Source of the DNA: Paludibacter sp.
Lineage (GTDB): Bacteria; Bacteroidota; Bacteroidia; Bacteroidales; Paludibacteraceae
Direction: 5' to 3'
Assembly (NCBI GenBank): GCA_028710415.1
Contig: JAQTUE010000003.1
Span: 212,858-276,857, forward strand
DNA: 64,000 nucleotides
This document shows positions 18,921-29,580 of the stretch, in pieces (positions within the stretch are counted from its first letter, which is position 1; every line of letters begins with the position of its first letter). The translations under genes and the position numbers were made by a program. The notes below the pieces were generated by a model. It worked only from the letters and a program-made list of their open reading frames with translations, was not told the origin of the DNA and did no database searches.

Positions 18921-19916
18921 ATGAAACAAATACTAAATAGATTATTCGATCATCAGTCATTAACCCGAGCTGAAGCTGCAGAGGTTATGACAAACATGGC
19001 GGTGGGAAAATATAATGAATCCCAGATAGCAGCATTTGTATCCGTTTATTTGATGCGCAGCATTGAACTGGATGAAGTGATCGGATTCAGGGATGCCTTG
19101 CTGAATATGGCCGTTCAAATGGATTTATCGGAGTTTGATCCGCTGGATATAGTAGGAACAGGTGGTGATGGAAAAAATACCTTCAATATCTCTACCTGCA
19201 GTTGTTTTGCAGTGGCAGGTGCCGGCTACAAGGTGGCTAAGCACGGCAACTATGGAGCTACATCGGTGAGTGGATCGTCAAATGTACTGGAATATTTTGG
19301 TGCAAAATTCACCACCGACCTGAATATTGTAAAACGTTCATTGGACGAATCGGGTTTTGCATACCTGCATGCACCCTTTTGCAATCCTGCCATGAAGAAT
19401 GTGGCTCCTGTACGTAAAAATCTGGGAGTGCGTACTTTCTTTAATGTGCTGGGACCACTTATCAGCCCGGCAAGACCAAACTATCAGAGCCTGGGAGTAT
19501 ACAGCCTGAAAATGATGCGCCTGTATACTTATATTTATCAAAACCTGGGGTGTCAGTATTCCATAGTACATTCCCTGGATGGGTATGATGAAATCTCATT
19601 GACGGATTCCTGCAAGATTGTGAATAACAGTGGTGAATTTGTATATACGCCTGAAGAACTTGGGTTTAAAAAAATAGAACAGAAAGAATTATGGGGTGGT
19701 GATACAGTCGAAGAAGCCGCACATATATTCATGAATGTGTTGGATAATAAAGCTACAGAAGCACAACGAAATGCCGTTATTATAAATTCTGCCTTTACTA
19801 TTCAGACGCGGTGTCCTCAAAAACCATTGGAGCAATGCAAGGCAGAAGCAAGTGAATCGTTGGAAAGCGGGCAGGCAAAGAAAGCATTTGTGAAGTTTGA
19901 AGAAATCTACGGATAA
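18921..19916 (+). CDS. trpD: Anthranilate phosphoribosyltransferase
   Basis: The 331-residue protein is the normal TrpD length. The PRPP-binding GTGGDGKNTFNIST is at about 74-87, and KHGNYGATSVSGSSNVLE and the HAPFCNPAMKNVAPVRKNLGVRTFFN region (anthranilate channel) follow. It joins anthranilate to PRPP. It is the fourth gene of the trp operon and ends 78 nt before trpC. Confidence 0.96.
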   Translation: MKQILNRLFDHQSLTRAEAAEVMTNMAVGKYNESQIAAFVSVYLMRSIELDEVIGFRDALLNMAVQMDLSEFDPLDIVGTGGDGKNTFNISTCSCFAVAGAGYKVAKHGNYGATSVSGSSNVLEYFGAKFTTDLNIVKRSLDESGFAYLHAPFCNPAMKNVAPVRKNLGVRTFFNVLGPLISPARPNYQSLGVYSLKMMRLYTYIYQNLGCQYSIVHSLDGYDEISLTDSCKIVNNSGEFVYTPEELGFKKIEQKELWGGDTVEEAAHIFMNVLDNKATEAQRNAVIINSAFTIQTRCPQKPLEQCKAEASESLESGQAKKAFVKFEEIYG

Positions 19917-19994
19917 TTTAGAACTGTCATATTCTCAAATACAATTTTAAATTTTAGAACTTTATAGTCGAACATCCCAGTAATACAACTTTTT

Positions 19995-20780
19995 ATGTCT
20001 ACAATTCTTGATAAAATCCTTGCTGATAAAGCTTTTGAAGTTGCTGAACGGAAACTCATAGTTTCAATTTCAGATTTGGAGAAAGTACCTGCATTCTCTC
20101 GTACATGCTTGTCAATGAAACAATCCTTGCTTACATCAGAAACGGGAATAATATCGGAATTTAAGCGTAAATCTCCTTCCCTGGGTTGGATTCATGAGGA
20201 TGCTGATGTGCTGATGGTTACTTCAGGATATAGTGCTTCGGGTGCATCGGGAATATCTATCCTAACAGATCTGCCTTATTTTGGAGGAACACCTCAGGAT
20301 GTCATCCAGGCACGGTCATTCATTACCTGTCCTGTCCTTCGAAAAGACTTTGTGATTGACGAATATCAACTCTACGAGGCAAAAGCCATGGGGGCTGATG
20401 TGATATTAATTATAGCAGCGGCATTAACAGGTAAAAGAACTTTTGAACTTGCCCGTAAAGCCCATGAGTTGGGACTGGAAGTATTGATGGAAGTCCATAA
20501 TACCGACGAGATCAGGCATGCAAATGATTTCGTGGATATGATCGGCGTGAACAACCGGAACCTGAAAACATTTGAACAAAGCATACAAGTCTCATTTGAT
20601 CTGGCGGATAAAATCCCGGATCACTTTGTGAAAATCAGTGAAAGTGGTATCTCGAAAGTTGAAACAGTAAAGGAATTGCGTAAAGTGGGCTTCAGAGGCT
20701 TTTTAATGGGTGAAAACTTCATGAAAGAAACTAATCCGGCAGTAGCACTTGCATCATTTATAAATGCTCTTAAATCATAA
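19995..20780 (+). CDS. trpC: Indole-3-glycerol-phosphate synthase
   Basis: The 261-residue TIM-barrel protein carries EFKRKSPSLGWI (catalytic Lys region near 55), LRKDFVIDEYQLYEAKAMGAD, VNNRNLKTF and SESGISKVE, all TrpC signatures. It cyclises carboxyphenylamino-deoxyribulose phosphate to indole-glycerol phosphate. It is a single-domain enzyme, with TrpF encoded separately next door and not fused as in enterobacteria. Confidence 0.96.
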   Translation: MSTILDKILADKAFEVAERKLIVSISDLEKVPAFSRTCLSMKQSLLTSETGIISEFKRKSPSLGWIHEDADVLMVTSGYSASGASGISILTDLPYFGGTPQDVIQARSFITCPVLRKDFVIDEYQLYEAKAMGADVILIIAAALTGKRTFELARKAHELGLEVLMEVHNTDEIRHANDFVDMIGVNNRNLKTFEQSIQVSFDLADKIPDHFVKISESGISKVETVKELRKVGFRGFLMGENFMKETNPAVALASFINALKS

Positions 20781-20820
20781 CCGAAAATCAGTTCCAGCTT
20801 CTACAACCTAATTGCATAAT

Positions 20821-20872
20821 CAACCAATCAACCAATCAACTAATTAACCAATTAACCAATTAACCAATCAAC
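20821..20872. repeat. AACCAATC array directly upstream of trpF
   Basis: Imperfect AACCAATC and AACCAATT units run from about 20821 to 20872, ending one base before the trpF start codon at 20874. The array therefore occupies the place of a ribosome-binding region. Confidence 0.85.
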
Positions 20873-20873
20873 C

Positions 20874-21488
20874 ATGCTACTAAAGATCTGCGGACTGAAA
20901 TATCCCGAAAACATTCAAGCTGTATCTGCATTAAAACCTGATTTTATGGGATTTATTTTTTATCCTAAATCACCCCGCTATGCCGAACCATTGGATAGTA
21001 CAGCTTTGAATGCATTACCTGCAACGATTAAGAAAATTGGAGTATTTGTCAATGAGGACCTTGAAAATATACTTACTATTGCCTATAAATACAGACTTGA
21101 TGGGTTGCAATTACATGGTACAGAATTGGTTGATATGTGCCGTGAATTAAAAAAACTTGGATATATTGTTATCAAAGCCTTTCCTGTTGCAGAAGCGTAT
21201 AATTTTAAGGTGACAAAAGCCTATGAGGGAGTCTGTGATTATTTTCTGTTTGATACAAAAACAGATTCCTATGGAGGTTCAGGAGTAAAGTTCAACTGGC
21301 AAATATTGAAAGACTACAAAGGTGAAACGCCTTTTCTGCTTAGTGGCGGTATTGCAGTTGATGATGCGGAAGCCATTATGAAAATTGAACATCCTAAGTT
21401 TGCAGGGATTGATTTGAATAGTAAATTTGAAGTGAAACCGGGTATGAAGAATATACCGTTATTAAAGGAATTTATAGGAAATTTATAA
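20874..21488 (+). CDS. trpF: Phosphoribosylanthranilate isomerase
   Basis: The 204-residue TIM barrel begins MLLKICGLKYPENIQAV, with the catalytic Cys of KICG near residue 6. DFMGFIFYPKSPRY, GVFVNE, LQLHG and a late GIDLNSKFE complete the TrpF pattern; catalytic Asp lies in FDTKTDSYGG. It isomerises phosphoribosyl anthranilate in the fourth step of tryptophan synthesis. It is 43 nt upstream of trpA. Confidence 0.95.
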   Translation: MLLKICGLKYPENIQAVSALKPDFMGFIFYPKSPRYAEPLDSTALNALPATIKKIGVFVNEDLENILTIAYKYRLDGLQLHGTELVDMCRELKKLGYIVIKAFPVAEAYNFKVTKAYEGVCDYFLFDTKTDSYGGSGVKFNWQILKDYKGETPFLLSGGIAVDDAEAIMKIEHPKFAGIDLNSKFEVKPGMKNIPLLKEFIGNL

Positions 21489-21531
21489 GCGCAGAAAACT
21501 TTCCGAACTTGTATAATTCAACAACATAATT

Positions 21532-22302
21532 ATGAATAGAATAAATTATTTATTTGAGAATAAGAAAGAAAATATACTATCTGTATATTTTACAGCAGGT
21601 TTTCCTAAACTTGAAGATACTGTCCCTACCCTGAGATGTTTACAGGCAAATGGAGTTGATTTAGTGGAGATAGGTGTGCCGTTCTCTGATCCGATGGCGG
21701 ATGGCATTGTGATTCAAAACAGCAGCCAGGTAGCACTTCAAAACGGCATGAGCATTCGTAAACTCTTTGATCAACTTACGGCAGTCCGGGTGGAGATCCA
21801 TATCCCATTAATTATGATGGGGTATTTAAATCCCGTCATGCAATTTGGGTTTGAGAATTTCTGCAAGGAATGCAGTCGGGTAGGGGTCGATGGCATGATC
21901 ATTCCTGATCTGCCCATGGATGATTTCCTTGCTGAATATAAAGAAATAGCAGAACGTTATAAGCTGGAATTTATCTTCCTGATTACTCCTGAAACTTCCG
22001 AGGAACGCATCCGACTTATTGACAGCCATACCAATGGTTTTATTTACATGGTTTCGTCAGCAGCCACAACAGGTACTCAGACTTCGTTCGATAATAAGGT
22101 GGATTACTTCAACCGGATTAATGCCATGAACTTGAAGAATCCGAGGCTTATCGGTTTTGGGATTTCTAATAAATCAACCCGTGACATGGTTTGCAAATAC
22201 TCTTCAGGAGCAATCATAGGCAGTGCATTTATCAAAGCTCTCCAGGAGACACAGGATGTTGAGAAAGGAGTAAAATTACTCCTGAATAGTTTAGAACACT
22301 AA
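21532..22302 (+). CDS. trpA: Tryptophan synthase alpha chain
   Basis: The 256-residue protein has LVEIGVPFSDPMADG (catalytic Glu and Asp near 47-60), DGMIIPDLPMDD and GFIYMVSSAATTG. It cleaves indole-3-glycerol phosphate to indole, which passes to TrpB. It is the last gene of the operon and is followed within ten bases by a strong terminator. Confidence 0.96.
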   Translation: MNRINYLFENKKENILSVYFTAGFPKLEDTVPTLRCLQANGVDLVEIGVPFSDPMADGIVIQNSSQVALQNGMSIRKLFDQLTAVRVEIHIPLIMMGYLNPVMQFGFENFCKECSRVGVDGMIIPDLPMDDFLAEYKEIAERYKLEFIFLITPETSEERIRLIDSHTNGFIYMVSSAATTGTQTSFDNKVDYFNRINAMNLKNPRLIGFGISNKSTRDMVCKYSSGAIIGSAFIKALQETQDVEKGVKLLLNSLEH

Positions 22303-22307
22303 CAAAA

Positions 22308-22338
22308 AAGGCAATTTGCGATATGCAAATTGCCTTTT
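22308..22338 (+). terminator. trp operon terminator
   Basis: GGCAATTTGC (22310-22319) pairs perfectly with GCAAATTGCC (22325-22334) around a 5-nt loop. A-tract and T-tract flank the stem on both sides, so it can also end transcription from the convergent CotH gene (stop at 22363). Confidence 0.92.
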
Positions 22339-22362
22339 CTGTTTATACTTTAAGGAGAGCTA

Positions 22363-24330
22363 TTACTGAATAATACTTCTGAATACTTTATTCCCATATA
22401 CTTTGTCAGCGATATGAATCACATACACTCCCTGATTCAATGCTTTTTCAAATCGGATTGTTGCTTTTTCAGAAAAAATCTTTCTTCCCGCCATATCTAT
22501 GATTTGAATAGTGGCATTATCAGATAATCCTTCAATGTGCATAACGTTTCTATCATTCCAAAGATATATGGTAGATTCTAAATTCTTTATACCGGTAGAA
22601 GGGGTATAACTAAGTTTATTATCCATCCACGTAATCCGGTTTTTAATATAGTTTTTTACATTCGTAACCTCTGCAGAGTAACTTCCATAAACCTGGGGAT
22701 TCATGTGCACTTTTGTATTCATAATGTCCCACCGTGTGAAATTTAATTTCTGTGACTGGTCAATTTGAGCAGCATAATCATCGGTGACCTGCAACATATC
22801 ATTTGCATTAATTTTTCCACCATTCCTGTAACTGGCATAAATAGTTTTTAATCGACTCATAAATATTGGATCAGTAAACAGTCGATTGACAATGTCTTTA
22901 ACTCCATTGGCGGCACTTCCACTTGAAGCATATATCCAGTTTACATTATTATTGATGGGAAAGGTCCTGTAATCATTTTCAAAAGCAATATCAAAATCCC
23001 ATACCGGACCAAAATAAAATTTATCATCATTTTTCTTTTTGTACATATAGGTACTCCAATAGGTGTCAGTATTTCCTGTGATTTCACCTACCAAAAAATG
23101 GCGGATAAATGTTTCAATATCGATGTATTTTTTATATCCGTTTGTTTGATCTAAATAATTTGAAGCAAACAAAGCAGTTTCCATCTTTTCGAAGTGTGAC
23201 TTAATATAGGCACTCTGGGCAGATACAATTTCGTCATCTTTAGGATATTTAATTGTTACCGGAACCTGCTTCATTGCTGAAGAAAACCATGATATTTCTT
23301 CATTTGCATAGGCATCCATTTCCAGTAGATATCCTCCTGTAAGATCTGGCAGGGTGACTGTTGTTATTGCCATCTTATCAACTTCTACCCGTCCTGTAGC
23401 TACTTCTACCTGATCACAAAGTTGATAGGTCCCTTTGTATTCTCCATTTAGAAATACATCTACCGGTTTACCGGCTGGAGTGTACAGGATGTCAAGCTTT
23501 TTGCTTAAGTCGAATGCCAATAAATTACGCATGAGTGTTTTATCACCATAATTGTTTATCAACGTCCAGCTTTTTTCTTTTGCAGGTAATCCAAGCAAAC
23601 TTACTTTATTATACAATTTCATTCGATAAGGTTTCTTTGGAAATTCCCAGCTTGCATTTCCCCTCCCTTTCACATCCAGACTGTCCGTAATTATTTTTGT
23701 CCCATTGTCTGAGATTACAGATACAATTCCCTTCAAATAAAGGTCTTTTATGACGATATCCTGAGCATTCTTTGTGTGAATTATAACGGTCGGCAAATTG
23801 GTGATTTGTTGAAATAACGAATTATCACCTATACCTTTGTATCCATAAAATTCAATTTCTGCCACATTACATTTTGCTGTAGTAGGGCCTATATAGCGAA
23901 TATACCTGAATCCCTTTGAACAGTTGATCGTTTGAGGAGTGAGTATGCCCTGGGTGGGAGTAATCTGGATCATAAATAATGGAATTGCATCTCCAAAATC
24001 AGGTTTATTCGCACCTTCAAAGACTCCCAGAAGCATTCTTGCAGCCTGGCCGGTCCTGGGGCAATATGATATTTTTGTAATGATGGTTGGTTCACCTAAA
24101 TCATAGCCTACCCATCCTCCACTCACATCGCAGGTGGCAAATGAATTGGTCAGGTTGCCATCAAAGGCGTAATTGGATAAACTGGCAGAAGTAGAGCAAG
24201 TATTATTTGAATAATCGTAGTAATTGGTGGTTCCAATGATTGTTCCGGTAAGTTTGGTTGAAGTGTTTTGTGAAATAGCTGGAGTGAAGATAAGTCCAAG
24301 CAGGAAAATAGATGTAATTAATTTTGTCAT
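22363..24330 (-). CDS. CotH-kinase-family protein with type IX secretion C-terminal domain
   Basis: The 655-residue protein starts with a signal peptide (MTKLITSIFLLGLIFTPAIS) and a discoidin-like region (about 40-170). The CotH-type kinase domain follows (about 180-560): GDKTLMRNLLAFDLS, YKGTYQLCDQVEV and GPVWDFD (441-447), the metal-binding and catalytic signature of spore-coat CotH kinases. The end (about 580-655) is a Por/T9SS sorting domain ending in GNKVFRSIIQ. It is thus likely exported by T9SS and anchored or released at the surface. CotH proteins phosphorylate other proteins; the target here is unknown. A TAnnTTTG box lies upstream (24369-24376). Confidence 0.88.
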   Translation of the reverse strand: MTKLITSIFLLGLIFTPAISQNTSTKLTGTIIGTTNYYDYSNNTCSTSASLSNYAFDGNLTNSFATCDVSGGWVGYDLGEPTIITKISYCPRTGQAARMLLGVFEGANKPDFGDAIPLFMIQITPTQGILTPQTINCSKGFRYIRYIGPTTAKCNVAEIEFYGYKGIGDNSLFQQITNLPTVIIHTKNAQDIVIKDLYLKGIVSVISDNGTKIITDSLDVKGRGNASWEFPKKPYRMKLYNKVSLLGLPAKEKSWTLINNYGDKTLMRNLLAFDLSKKLDILYTPAGKPVDVFLNGEYKGTYQLCDQVEVATGRVEVDKMAITTVTLPDLTGGYLLEMDAYANEEISWFSSAMKQVPVTIKYPKDDEIVSAQSAYIKSHFEKMETALFASNYLDQTNGYKKYIDIETFIRHFLVGEITGNTDTYWSTYMYKKKNDDKFYFGPVWDFDIAFENDYRTFPINNNVNWIYASSGSAANGVKDIVNRLFTDPIFMSRLKTIYASYRNGGKINANDMLQVTDDYAAQIDQSQKLNFTRWDIMNTKVHMNPQVYGSYSAEVTNVKNYIKNRITWMDNKLSYTPSTGIKNLESTIYLWNDRNVMHIEGLSDNATIQIIDMAGRKIFSEKATIRFEKALNQGVYVIHIADKVYGNKVFRSIIQ

Positions 24331-24368
24331 GTCTTTTTATATGTATTAGATTTTCAGGTTTTAAAACA

Positions 24369-24376
24369 CAAAGATA
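24369..24376 (-). promoter_or_regulatory. -7 box of the CotH-family gene
   Basis: TATCTTTG on the minus strand lies 38 nt upstream of the start codon at 24330 and matches the TAnnTTTG box. No clear TTTG box was seen at the expected distance. Confidence 0.5.
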
Positions 24377-24507
24377 TATAAAGACTTGTTATGATTAACT
24401 ATGATTTTAACTGATTTTTATAAGTGTGAGTTTTTGTGAGTTTTTTTTTGCCGATTTAAATATTATCGCATACAATTTGATCAACCTGAATCATCTTAAA
24501 ACAACAA

Positions 24508-24534
24508 ATGCCGGATTCTTTACGAATCCGGCAT
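24508..24534 (-). terminator. Terminator of the rimP-nusA-infB operon
   Basis: ATGCCGGATTC (24508-24518) and GAATCCGGCAT (24524-24534) form an 11-bp perfect stem with a 5-nt loop, 39 nt after the infB stop codon. On the minus strand a T-rich tract follows. Confidence 0.88.
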
Positions 24535-24572
24535 TTTAAATATTAAATTGCCAATGAGTAAATTGTCAATTC

Positions 24573-27500
24573 TTATAATGTTTTCCTTACTTCAGTTTCT
24601 TCGTAGCTTTCCACGATATCACCTACCTGTATGTCATTGTAGTTTTTGATATTCAATCCGCATTCGTAATTTGTACCAACTTCTTTCACGTCGTCTTTGA
24701 AACGTTTTAATGAATCAAGTTCACCGGTATAAACCACAATGCCATCACGAATAATACGGATCTTGTTGTTACGTTTAATTTTACCTTCACGAACCAGACA
24801 ACCTGCAACAGTACCCACTTTAGTGATCTTAAATACTTCGCGTATTTCGACTGTAGCAGTGATCTCTTCCCTGATTTCAGGGGAAAGCATTCCTTCCATA
24901 GCCGATTTGATTTCTTCAATCGCATCGTAAATAATGGAGTACAGGCGAATATCGATTTCTTCTTTGTCGGCGATCTTGCGTGCTGTAGTAGTCGGACGAA
25001 CCTGGAAACCACAGATGATTGCATTTGATGCTGCTGCCAATAGAATATCAGAATCCGAAATAGCACCTACTGCTTTGTGAATTACATTCACCTGGATATT
25101 TTCAGTTGATAAGTTCAATAACGAATCAGACAAGGCTTCCACCGAACCATCCACGTCACCTTTCACAATGATATTTAATTCCTTGAAATCACCAAGGGCA
25201 ATACGACGGCCTAATTCGTCCAGCGTAAAGTGTTTCTTAGTACGTATACTTTGTTCGCGTTGTAATTGCTCACGTTTGTTTGCTATTTCACGTGCTTCAT
25301 GTTCCGAAGTCATTACATTGAAGTTATCACCTGCCTGAGGTGCTCCGTTAAGACCCAGAATCAAGGCTGGTTCACCCGGCAATACCTGGGTAATGCGTTG
25401 ATTACGTTCGTTGAACATGGCTTTAACTTTACCATAATAGGTTCCGGCTAATACTACATCACCTGTGTGAAGTGTTCCGTTATTTACAAGAATAGTAGAA
25501 ACATACCCTCTACCTTTATCCAGTGTTGATTCGATTACAGAGCCTATGGCACGTTTATTCGGGTTTGCTTTCAGTTCAAGTAATTCGGCTTCAAGCAATA
25601 CTTTTTCAAGTAATTCAGCGACTCCCTGACCTTTTTTAGCAGAGATATCCTGTGATTGGTATTTTCCACCCCAGTCTTCTACCAGGTAATTCATTTGTGC
25701 TAATGTCGCTTTAATCTTTTCAGGGTCTGCACCGTCTTTATCCACCTTGTTGATAGCAAAGATGATTGGAACATTGGCAGCCGAAGCGTGATTGATAGCT
25801 TCAATAGTTTGAGGCATCACATTATCGTCGGCAGCTACTATAATAATAACAATATCCGTTACTTTCGCTCCACGTGCACGCATGGCAGTAAATGCCTCGT
25901 GACCCGGGGTATCCAGGAATGTGATTCGTTGACCATTTTCAAGTTTTACATTGTAGGCACCAATATGCTGGGTGATACCACCGGCTTCACCTGCAATCAC
26001 ATTTGTTTTACGGATATGGTCAAGCAATGAAGTCTTACCATGATCGACGTGACCCATGACGGTTACAATCGGTGCACGTGGTAATAAATCTTCTTCATTG
26101 TCAACTTCTTCTTCACCAATGGCTTCAATTACGTCAGCACTGACATATTCTGTTGAAAATCCGAATTCTTCTGCTACGATATTGATTGTCTCAGCATCCA
26201 GACGTTGGTTGATAGATACCATCAATCCAATGTTCATACAGGTTGCTATAACCTGATTTACCGAAACATCCATCATCACAGCCAATTCGCTTGCAGTAAC
26301 AAACTCGGTCAGTTTAATAACGCTTTCTTCATCGCGTTCACGTTGCGCCTGTTCCTGTTGACGGGCACTGACGCTATCACGTTTGTCGCGGCGGTATTTC
26401 GATCCTTTCCCTTTTTTATTTGCTCCTGAAAGGCGAGCCAGAGTTTCCTTAATTTGTTTTTGTACGTCTTCTTCGTTTACAGCCGTTTTAATGGACTTTT
26501 TCAGACGGTCTTTATTTGGTTTGGCAACGCCGGCACCACCGGTAGTTCCCGGAGTAACCTTTTTAGGATGTGCAAAGCCTTGCGTTGGTCCGTTTGGTTG
26601 TGGAACTTTAGTAATATCAACCTTCTGATTTGAAAAGCGTTCGCGTTTCTTCTTAGGATGTATCGGCGTTGGATTAGCTGCTACTTCAGCCGCTGTACGT
26701 AATATCTTCTTATCACCCGGTAAAATCGGTTTCTTACTGTCGATAACAATTTTAGACTTATCTTCCCGTTCCCGTCTTTTTTGTTCCTTGGTTTTTGGTT
26801 TTGGGCGGGTGCTTTGGTTTAATAGTTCCAAATCAATTGTCCCAATGACCACTGGAGCAACATCGCTGATTGGCCTTGCTAAAGAGAATATCTCATCTTC
26901 TTCGTGATCGTTGTCCTTGGTTTCAATATTCCGTTCAACTGTTTCTGCTTCCGCTTCAACAGGAACTTCAAATTTCTTAACCGGTTTTTCTGCTTCAGGA
27001 AGTGGTTCTTGTTTGGCTTTATGTTCTTTCTTGATTACCTTGTCTTCGATTATTTCAACTTTGACAGGTTCAGGAACAATTACCTTTTCTTCAACAATTG
27101 GTTGCGGTGCAGGTACTGCTGCCGGAACTTCCACTTCTTTTTTAGGTTCTTCTTTTACCTGTTGAACTACTTCAACCGGAACTTCTTTTACTACAATTAC
27201 CTTTTCCTCAACAACTTTTTCAACAACTTTTTCTTCTACTATAACTGCTTTCGTTTCAACTACTTTCTCAACGATAGGTTTTTCAGCAACAGGCTTTTCG
27301 ACAACCGGTTTTTCAGCTACGTGAGTAGGTGTTTTTATTTCTGCTTTTACTTCTGAATGTTTGTCTTTTGAATCCAAATCGATATGTCCAACAGATTTGA
27401 AATGTGGCAACTGATCTTCAGAAATAGTCACATGAATAGTTTCAGCCTGTTTCTCAACAGGTTTAGGTTTGTTGTAACCTTCTATAGACACGCTGGGAGC

Positions 27501-27716
27501 TTTTTCTTTTAGAAGACGCTCCTGGCTTAATCGCTCCGATTCAATCTTCAGAGCCATATCTTTATTAAATTCTTTTGCAAGCAAAAGGTGCAAGTCGTCC
27601 GACAACTTCAAATTGGGGTCGACGACTATTTTATGACCTTTTTTCGCCAAAAATTCAACTGCGGTGGTCATCCCAACATTTAAATCTTTACAGGCTTTAC
27701 TTAATCTTATGGACAT
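24573..27716 (-). CDS. infB: Translation initiation factor IF-2
   Basis: The 1047-residue IF-2 has the long form of Bacteroidetes. An IF2 N-terminal domain (1-50) is followed by a Val/Glu/Lys/Pro-rich linker (about 100-420) with VEKPV-type repeats, a second IF2_N-like helix and the GTPase domain. GHVDHGKT (555-562) is the P-loop, DTPGHEAFT the G3 and NKVD the G4 motif. The C-terminal domains bind initiator tRNA. It delivers fMet-tRNA to the 30S subunit with GTP. It follows nusA with 111 nt between and ends the operon. Confidence 0.97.
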   Translation of the reverse strand: MSIRLSKACKDLNVGMTTAVEFLAKKGHKIVVDPNLKLSDDLHLLLAKEFNKDMALKIESERLSQERLLKEKAPSVSIEGYNKPKPVEKQAETIHVTISEDQLPHFKSVGHIDLDSKDKHSEVKAEIKTPTHVAEKPVVEKPVAEKPIVEKVVETKAVIVEEKVVEKVVEEKVIVVKEVPVEVVQQVKEEPKKEVEVPAAVPAPQPIVEEKVIVPEPVKVEIIEDKVIKKEHKAKQEPLPEAEKPVKKFEVPVEAEAETVERNIETKDNDHEEDEIFSLARPISDVAPVVIGTIDLELLNQSTRPKPKTKEQKRREREDKSKIVIDSKKPILPGDKKILRTAAEVAANPTPIHPKKKRERFSNQKVDITKVPQPNGPTQGFAHPKKVTPGTTGGAGVAKPNKDRLKKSIKTAVNEEDVQKQIKETLARLSGANKKGKGSKYRRDKRDSVSARQQEQAQRERDEESVIKLTEFVTASELAVMMDVSVNQVIATCMNIGLMVSINQRLDAETINIVAEEFGFSTEYVSADVIEAIGEEEVDNEEDLLPRAPIVTVMGHVDHGKTSLLDHIRKTNVIAGEAGGITQHIGAYNVKLENGQRITFLDTPGHEAFTAMRARGAKVTDIVIIIVAADDNVMPQTIEAINHASAANVPIIFAINKVDKDGADPEKIKATLAQMNYLVEDWGGKYQSQDISAKKGQGVAELLEKVLLEAELLELKANPNKRAIGSVIESTLDKGRGYVSTILVNNGTLHTGDVVLAGTYYGKVKAMFNERNQRITQVLPGEPALILGLNGAPQAGDNFNVMTSEHEAREIANKREQLQREQSIRTKKHFTLDELGRRIALGDFKELNIIVKGDVDGSVEALSDSLLNLSTENIQVNVIHKAVGAISDSDILLAAASNAIICGFQVRPTTTARKIADKEEIDIRLYSIIYDAIEEIKSAMEGMLSPEIREEITATVEIREVFKITKVGTVAGCLVREGKIKRNNKIRIIRDGIVVYTGELDSLKRFKDDVKEVGTNYECGLNIKNYNDIQVGDIVESYEETEVRKTL

Positions 27717-27827
27717 ATGCTATAATTACAGTTTTTCTTATTTTTTTTAAAAGTCTCCGGTCAATACTCTCTGTTTTTTGGCTGATATTCCTTCAACACT
27801 TAATACAGAAATCAAAACACAAACACT

Positions 27828-29087
27828 TTATTCTTCGTCTTCGAATTCGGCATTTAGAATCGCCAATACTTCGTCAACGGTTTCTTCTTCCAGGTCGGTA
27901 CGACGAATCAAATCCTGACGTGAAATTGCCAGTACGCTTTTCGCAGTATCACAACCAATGGCTTTTAATGCATCGATAACCCATTGATCAATTTCATCAC
28001 TGAATTCGTTCAGGTAGATATCTTCGCTTTCGGCATCTTCATCCATTTCACGGAATACATCGAGCGTGTAACCCGAAAGCATACCTGCCAGTTTGATGTT
28101 TAATCCGCCTTTTCCGATAGCTTGTGACACTTCTTCGGGTTTCAGGTAGATCTCTGCTTTCTTTTCCACTTCATTCAATCGAATGGAAGAAATCTTGGCA
28201 GGGCTCAAGGCACGTGAAATAAATAAATTGATGTTATTTGTATAATTTATCACGTCGATGTTCTCATTACGCAACTCACGTACAATACCGTGGATACGTG
28301 AACCTTTTACACCTACGCAGGCACCTACCGGATCAATACGGTCATCGTACGATTCAACAGCTACTTTGGCACGTTCACCCGGGATGCGGGCAATTTTCTT
28401 TATGGTAATCAACCCTTCGTGTATTTCGGGTACTTCCAGTTCGAACAAACGTTCCAAAAATACAGGTGAGATACGTGAAAGTATAATCTTAGGATTATTG
28501 TTTTTATTTTCTACCATAGCAACTACCGCACGTACGGTGTCTCCCTTGCGGTAAAAGTCAGTCGGGATTTGTTCTGATTTTGGTAAATACAGTTCGTTTC
28601 CTTCCTCATCAATGAGCAACATTTCTTTCTTCCAGATCTGGTACAATTCAGCACTTACAATCTGTCCGATTTTTTCGCTGTATTTAGAAAATACATTATC
28701 TTTTTGCAGTTCCAGTATTTTGGATGACAGGGTCTGACGAAGTGTCAGGATAGCACGGCGTCCAAAACTAAGAAAATCTACCGTATCGGTTACTTCTTCA
28801 TCAACTTCGTAATCTTCATCAATCTTCTTTGCATCGGTAAGCGAAATCTGTAAATTTGGATCTTCCAGATCTTCATCGGCTACAACAGTACGGTTACGAT
28901 AAATTTCAAAGTCACCTTTGTCAGGGTTGATAATCACATCGTAATTCTCATCGGTACCAAACAATTTTGTAATCACATTACGGAACGACTCTTCCATCAC
29001 ACTGATTAATGTACTTCTGTCGATGCTTTTTAGCTCTTTAAACTCCGAAAAAGTATCAATTAAGCTAATTGTTTCTTTTTTGCTCAT
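27828..29087 (-). CDS. nusA: Transcription termination/antitermination factor NusA
   Basis: The 419-residue protein contains an N-terminal RNA-polymerase-binding domain, an S1 domain (about 150-215) and tandem KH domains, with DPVGACVGVKGSRI and EVSQAIGKGGLNIKLA as the KH loops. It has no E. coli-type second acidic repeat, which is normal for Bacteroidetes. It binds paused RNA polymerase and nascent RNA. It overlaps no gene: rimP ends 3 nt upstream and infB is downstream in the same operon. Confidence 0.97.
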   Translation of the reverse strand: MSKKETISLIDTFSEFKELKSIDRSTLISVMEESFRNVITKLFGTDENYDVIINPDKGDFEIYRNRTVVADEDLEDPNLQISLTDAKKIDEDYEVDEEVTDTVDFLSFGRRAILTLRQTLSSKILELQKDNVFSKYSEKIGQIVSAELYQIWKKEMLLIDEEGNELYLPKSEQIPTDFYRKGDTVRAVVAMVENKNNNPKIILSRISPVFLERLFELEVPEIHEGLITIKKIARIPGERAKVAVESYDDRIDPVGACVGVKGSRIHGIVRELRNENIDVINYTNNINLFISRALSPAKISSIRLNEVEKKAEIYLKPEEVSQAIGKGGLNIKLAGMLSGYTLDVFREMDEDAESEDIYLNEFSDEIDQWVIDALKAIGCDTAKSVLAISRQDLIRRTDLEEETVDEVLAILNAEFEDEE

Positions 29088-29090
29088 GGC

Positions 29091-29558
29091 CTATTTGAAT
29101 CTAATAATATATTTTGTAGTTTTAATATCTTCGTAAGAAAACGTAAGGTTCTCGTTCACTATAATTTTCCGTTTTGCACCTTCCGGTTTTTCGGTTTTCT
29201 CTATTTCAATAACAAATTCATTCTCATGTACTTCAACCAGGACTCCGGTGTATTTTTTACCTTCCTTTGTCAGGGTTTCTACCTCGTTACCAAGGTTCTT
29301 TTCATATTGTTTCAATACTTTGAAAGGTTCTGTCAATCCGGCTGAACCTACTTCAAGTTCATAATCTTCAATTTCCCTGTCAATTTGTGATTCTATATGG
29401 CGGTTTAGTTCCCCGCAAAACTCAATTGTTACTCCTTCGAAGGAGTCAATTTCAACTAAAACACGGTTATCCGGAGTGACTTTTAGCTCCACTAAATAAT
29501 AATCTTTATCCGATAAGAATTGTTCAATTACTTGATATATAGTATCTTTTGAAATCAT
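29091..29558 (-). CDS. rimP: Ribosome maturation factor RimP
   Basis: ATG 29558 (MISKDTIYQVIEQFLSDK) gives 155 residues, the usual length; an in-frame ATG at 29606 would reach back into a leader hairpin. The N-terminal domain includes DSFEGVTIEFCGELNRHIE and YELEVGSAGLTEPF, RimP signatures, and an SH3-like C-terminal domain follows. It assists 30S maturation. It leads the rimP-nusA-infB operon, conserved across bacteria. Confidence 0.94.
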   Translation of the reverse strand: MISKDTIYQVIEQFLSDKDYYLVELKVTPDNRVLVEIDSFEGVTIEFCGELNRHIESQIDREIEDYELEVGSAGLTEPFKVLKQYEKNLGNEVETLTKEGKKYTGVLVEVHENEFVIEIEKTEKPEGAKRKIIVNENLTFSYEDIKTTKYIIRFK

Positions 29559-29580
29559 ATTGAGTATTATATTAACAAAC

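Noticed and set aside
26904..27356. 150-codon plus-strand ORF opposite infB
   Set aside because: It is extremely Phe/Asn/Arg-rich because it is the complement of the Glu/Val/Lys-rich IF-2 linker; a shadow frame.
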